A program made the position numbers and the translations under genes. Shown piece by piece: positions 25,076-25,199 of a stretch of DNA of 25,199 nucleotides; within the stretch, counting starts at the first letter, position 1, and each line of letters begins with the position of its first letter. Below the pieces are notes generated by a model. It ran no database searches and was not told the DNA's origin. It saw only the letters and a list, made by a program, of their open reading frames with translations. The stretch is taken from positions 1 to 25,199 of the forward strand of contig DAOQAK010000057.1 of assembly GCA_035353855.1 (NCBI GenBank). Reading direction: 5' to 3'. The DNA comes from Bacteroidales bacterium (lineage in GTDB: Bacteria; Bacteroidota; Bacteroidia; Bacteroidales; CG2-30-32-10).

Positions 25076-25199
25076 CACAGACAAAATGATAAAAAATAAA
25101 ATCTTAAATCGTGTTACATTAAAGTATTATTCATAATTAAAAATAATTGGAGTTTCCTCAAAAATTTCAAACAGGGAACAAAGAAAGCTGAAAATCGTC
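25076..25199. other. Right-edge stretch without a recognised gene
   Basis: Two minus-strand frames stay open from the right edge for about 23-28 codons, so this could include the 3' end of an upstream gene. One plus-strand frame (about IGVSSKISNREQRKLKIV) is also open but lacks a start codon. None is recognisable and I cannot choose between them. Confidence 0.3.

Noticed and set aside
1..25199. CRISPR arrays, tRNA or rRNA genes, integrases, toxin-antitoxin pairs
   Set aside because: No regularly spaced repeats, cloverleaf-like sequences or matching protein families were seen in either strand.

Overview
The window looks like chromosomal backbone from a member of the Bacteroidota. The DNA is strongly A+T-rich (judged by eye, not computed). 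Several genes are preceded by the Bacteroidota-type -7 box TAnnTTTG rather than E. coli-type -35/-10 boxes. The gene content fits: a RibBA fusion, a long TamB, a topoisomerase IV A subunit of about 900 residues, a DUF2520 + KdsC-like pair, an FprA flavodiiron protein and a LysM + periplasmic-binding fusion lipid/peptidoglycan-side protein. FprA together with a CcmF heme lyase suggests an anaerobe or microaerophile that detoxifies O2 or NO and makes c-type cytochromes, but this is inference. No rRNA, tRNA, CRISPR array, integrase or transposase gene was seen.

Layout. 1-1376: end of a possible unknown gene, then ribBA (+). 1421-6892: tamB (-) and tsaD (+), divergent. 6909-9912: a minus-strand three-gene unit made of an ECF sigma factor, a protein with an anti-sigma-like N-terminus, one transmembrane helix, a long linker and a C-terminal outer-membrane beta-barrel, and a lipoprotein with a YfaP/DUF2135-like domain. 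9913-10319: a 407-base divergent spacer with several palindromes. 10320-10670: a small PH/GRAM-like protein (+). 10665-15454: parC, fprA and a lipoprotein, a tight minus-strand operon. 15581-17016: KdsC-like phosphatase and a DUF2520 Rossmann protein (-). 17095-19218: ccmF (-). 19219-19532: a divergent spacer carrying GC-richer palindromic debris. 19533-20951: a GT39/PMT-like membrane glycosyltransferase (+). 20967-22748: LysM/periplasmic-binding fusion (-). 22982-24511: guaA (-). 24594-25046: a GreA/GreB-like protein (-).

Most of the window is housekeeping: flavin synthesis, GMP synthesis, tRNA t6A modification, chromosome decatenation, envelope biogenesis and cytochrome c maturation. Three things stand out. 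First, a 104-bp two-hairpin repeat is present twice in opposite orientation (16158-16261 and 22862-22965, 5 mismatches). One copy starts exactly where the conserved part of the DUF2520 protein ends and supplies that protein's last 13 residues and stop codon. Second, the sigma/TM-barrel/lipoprotein operon could be a compact trans-envelope signalling system in which the sensor barrel and the sigma-binding end are one polypeptide. Third, guaA and ccmF (and less clearly tsaD and parC) have a -7 box only 4-7 bases ahead of the start codon, which predicts leaderless or nearly leaderless mRNAs.
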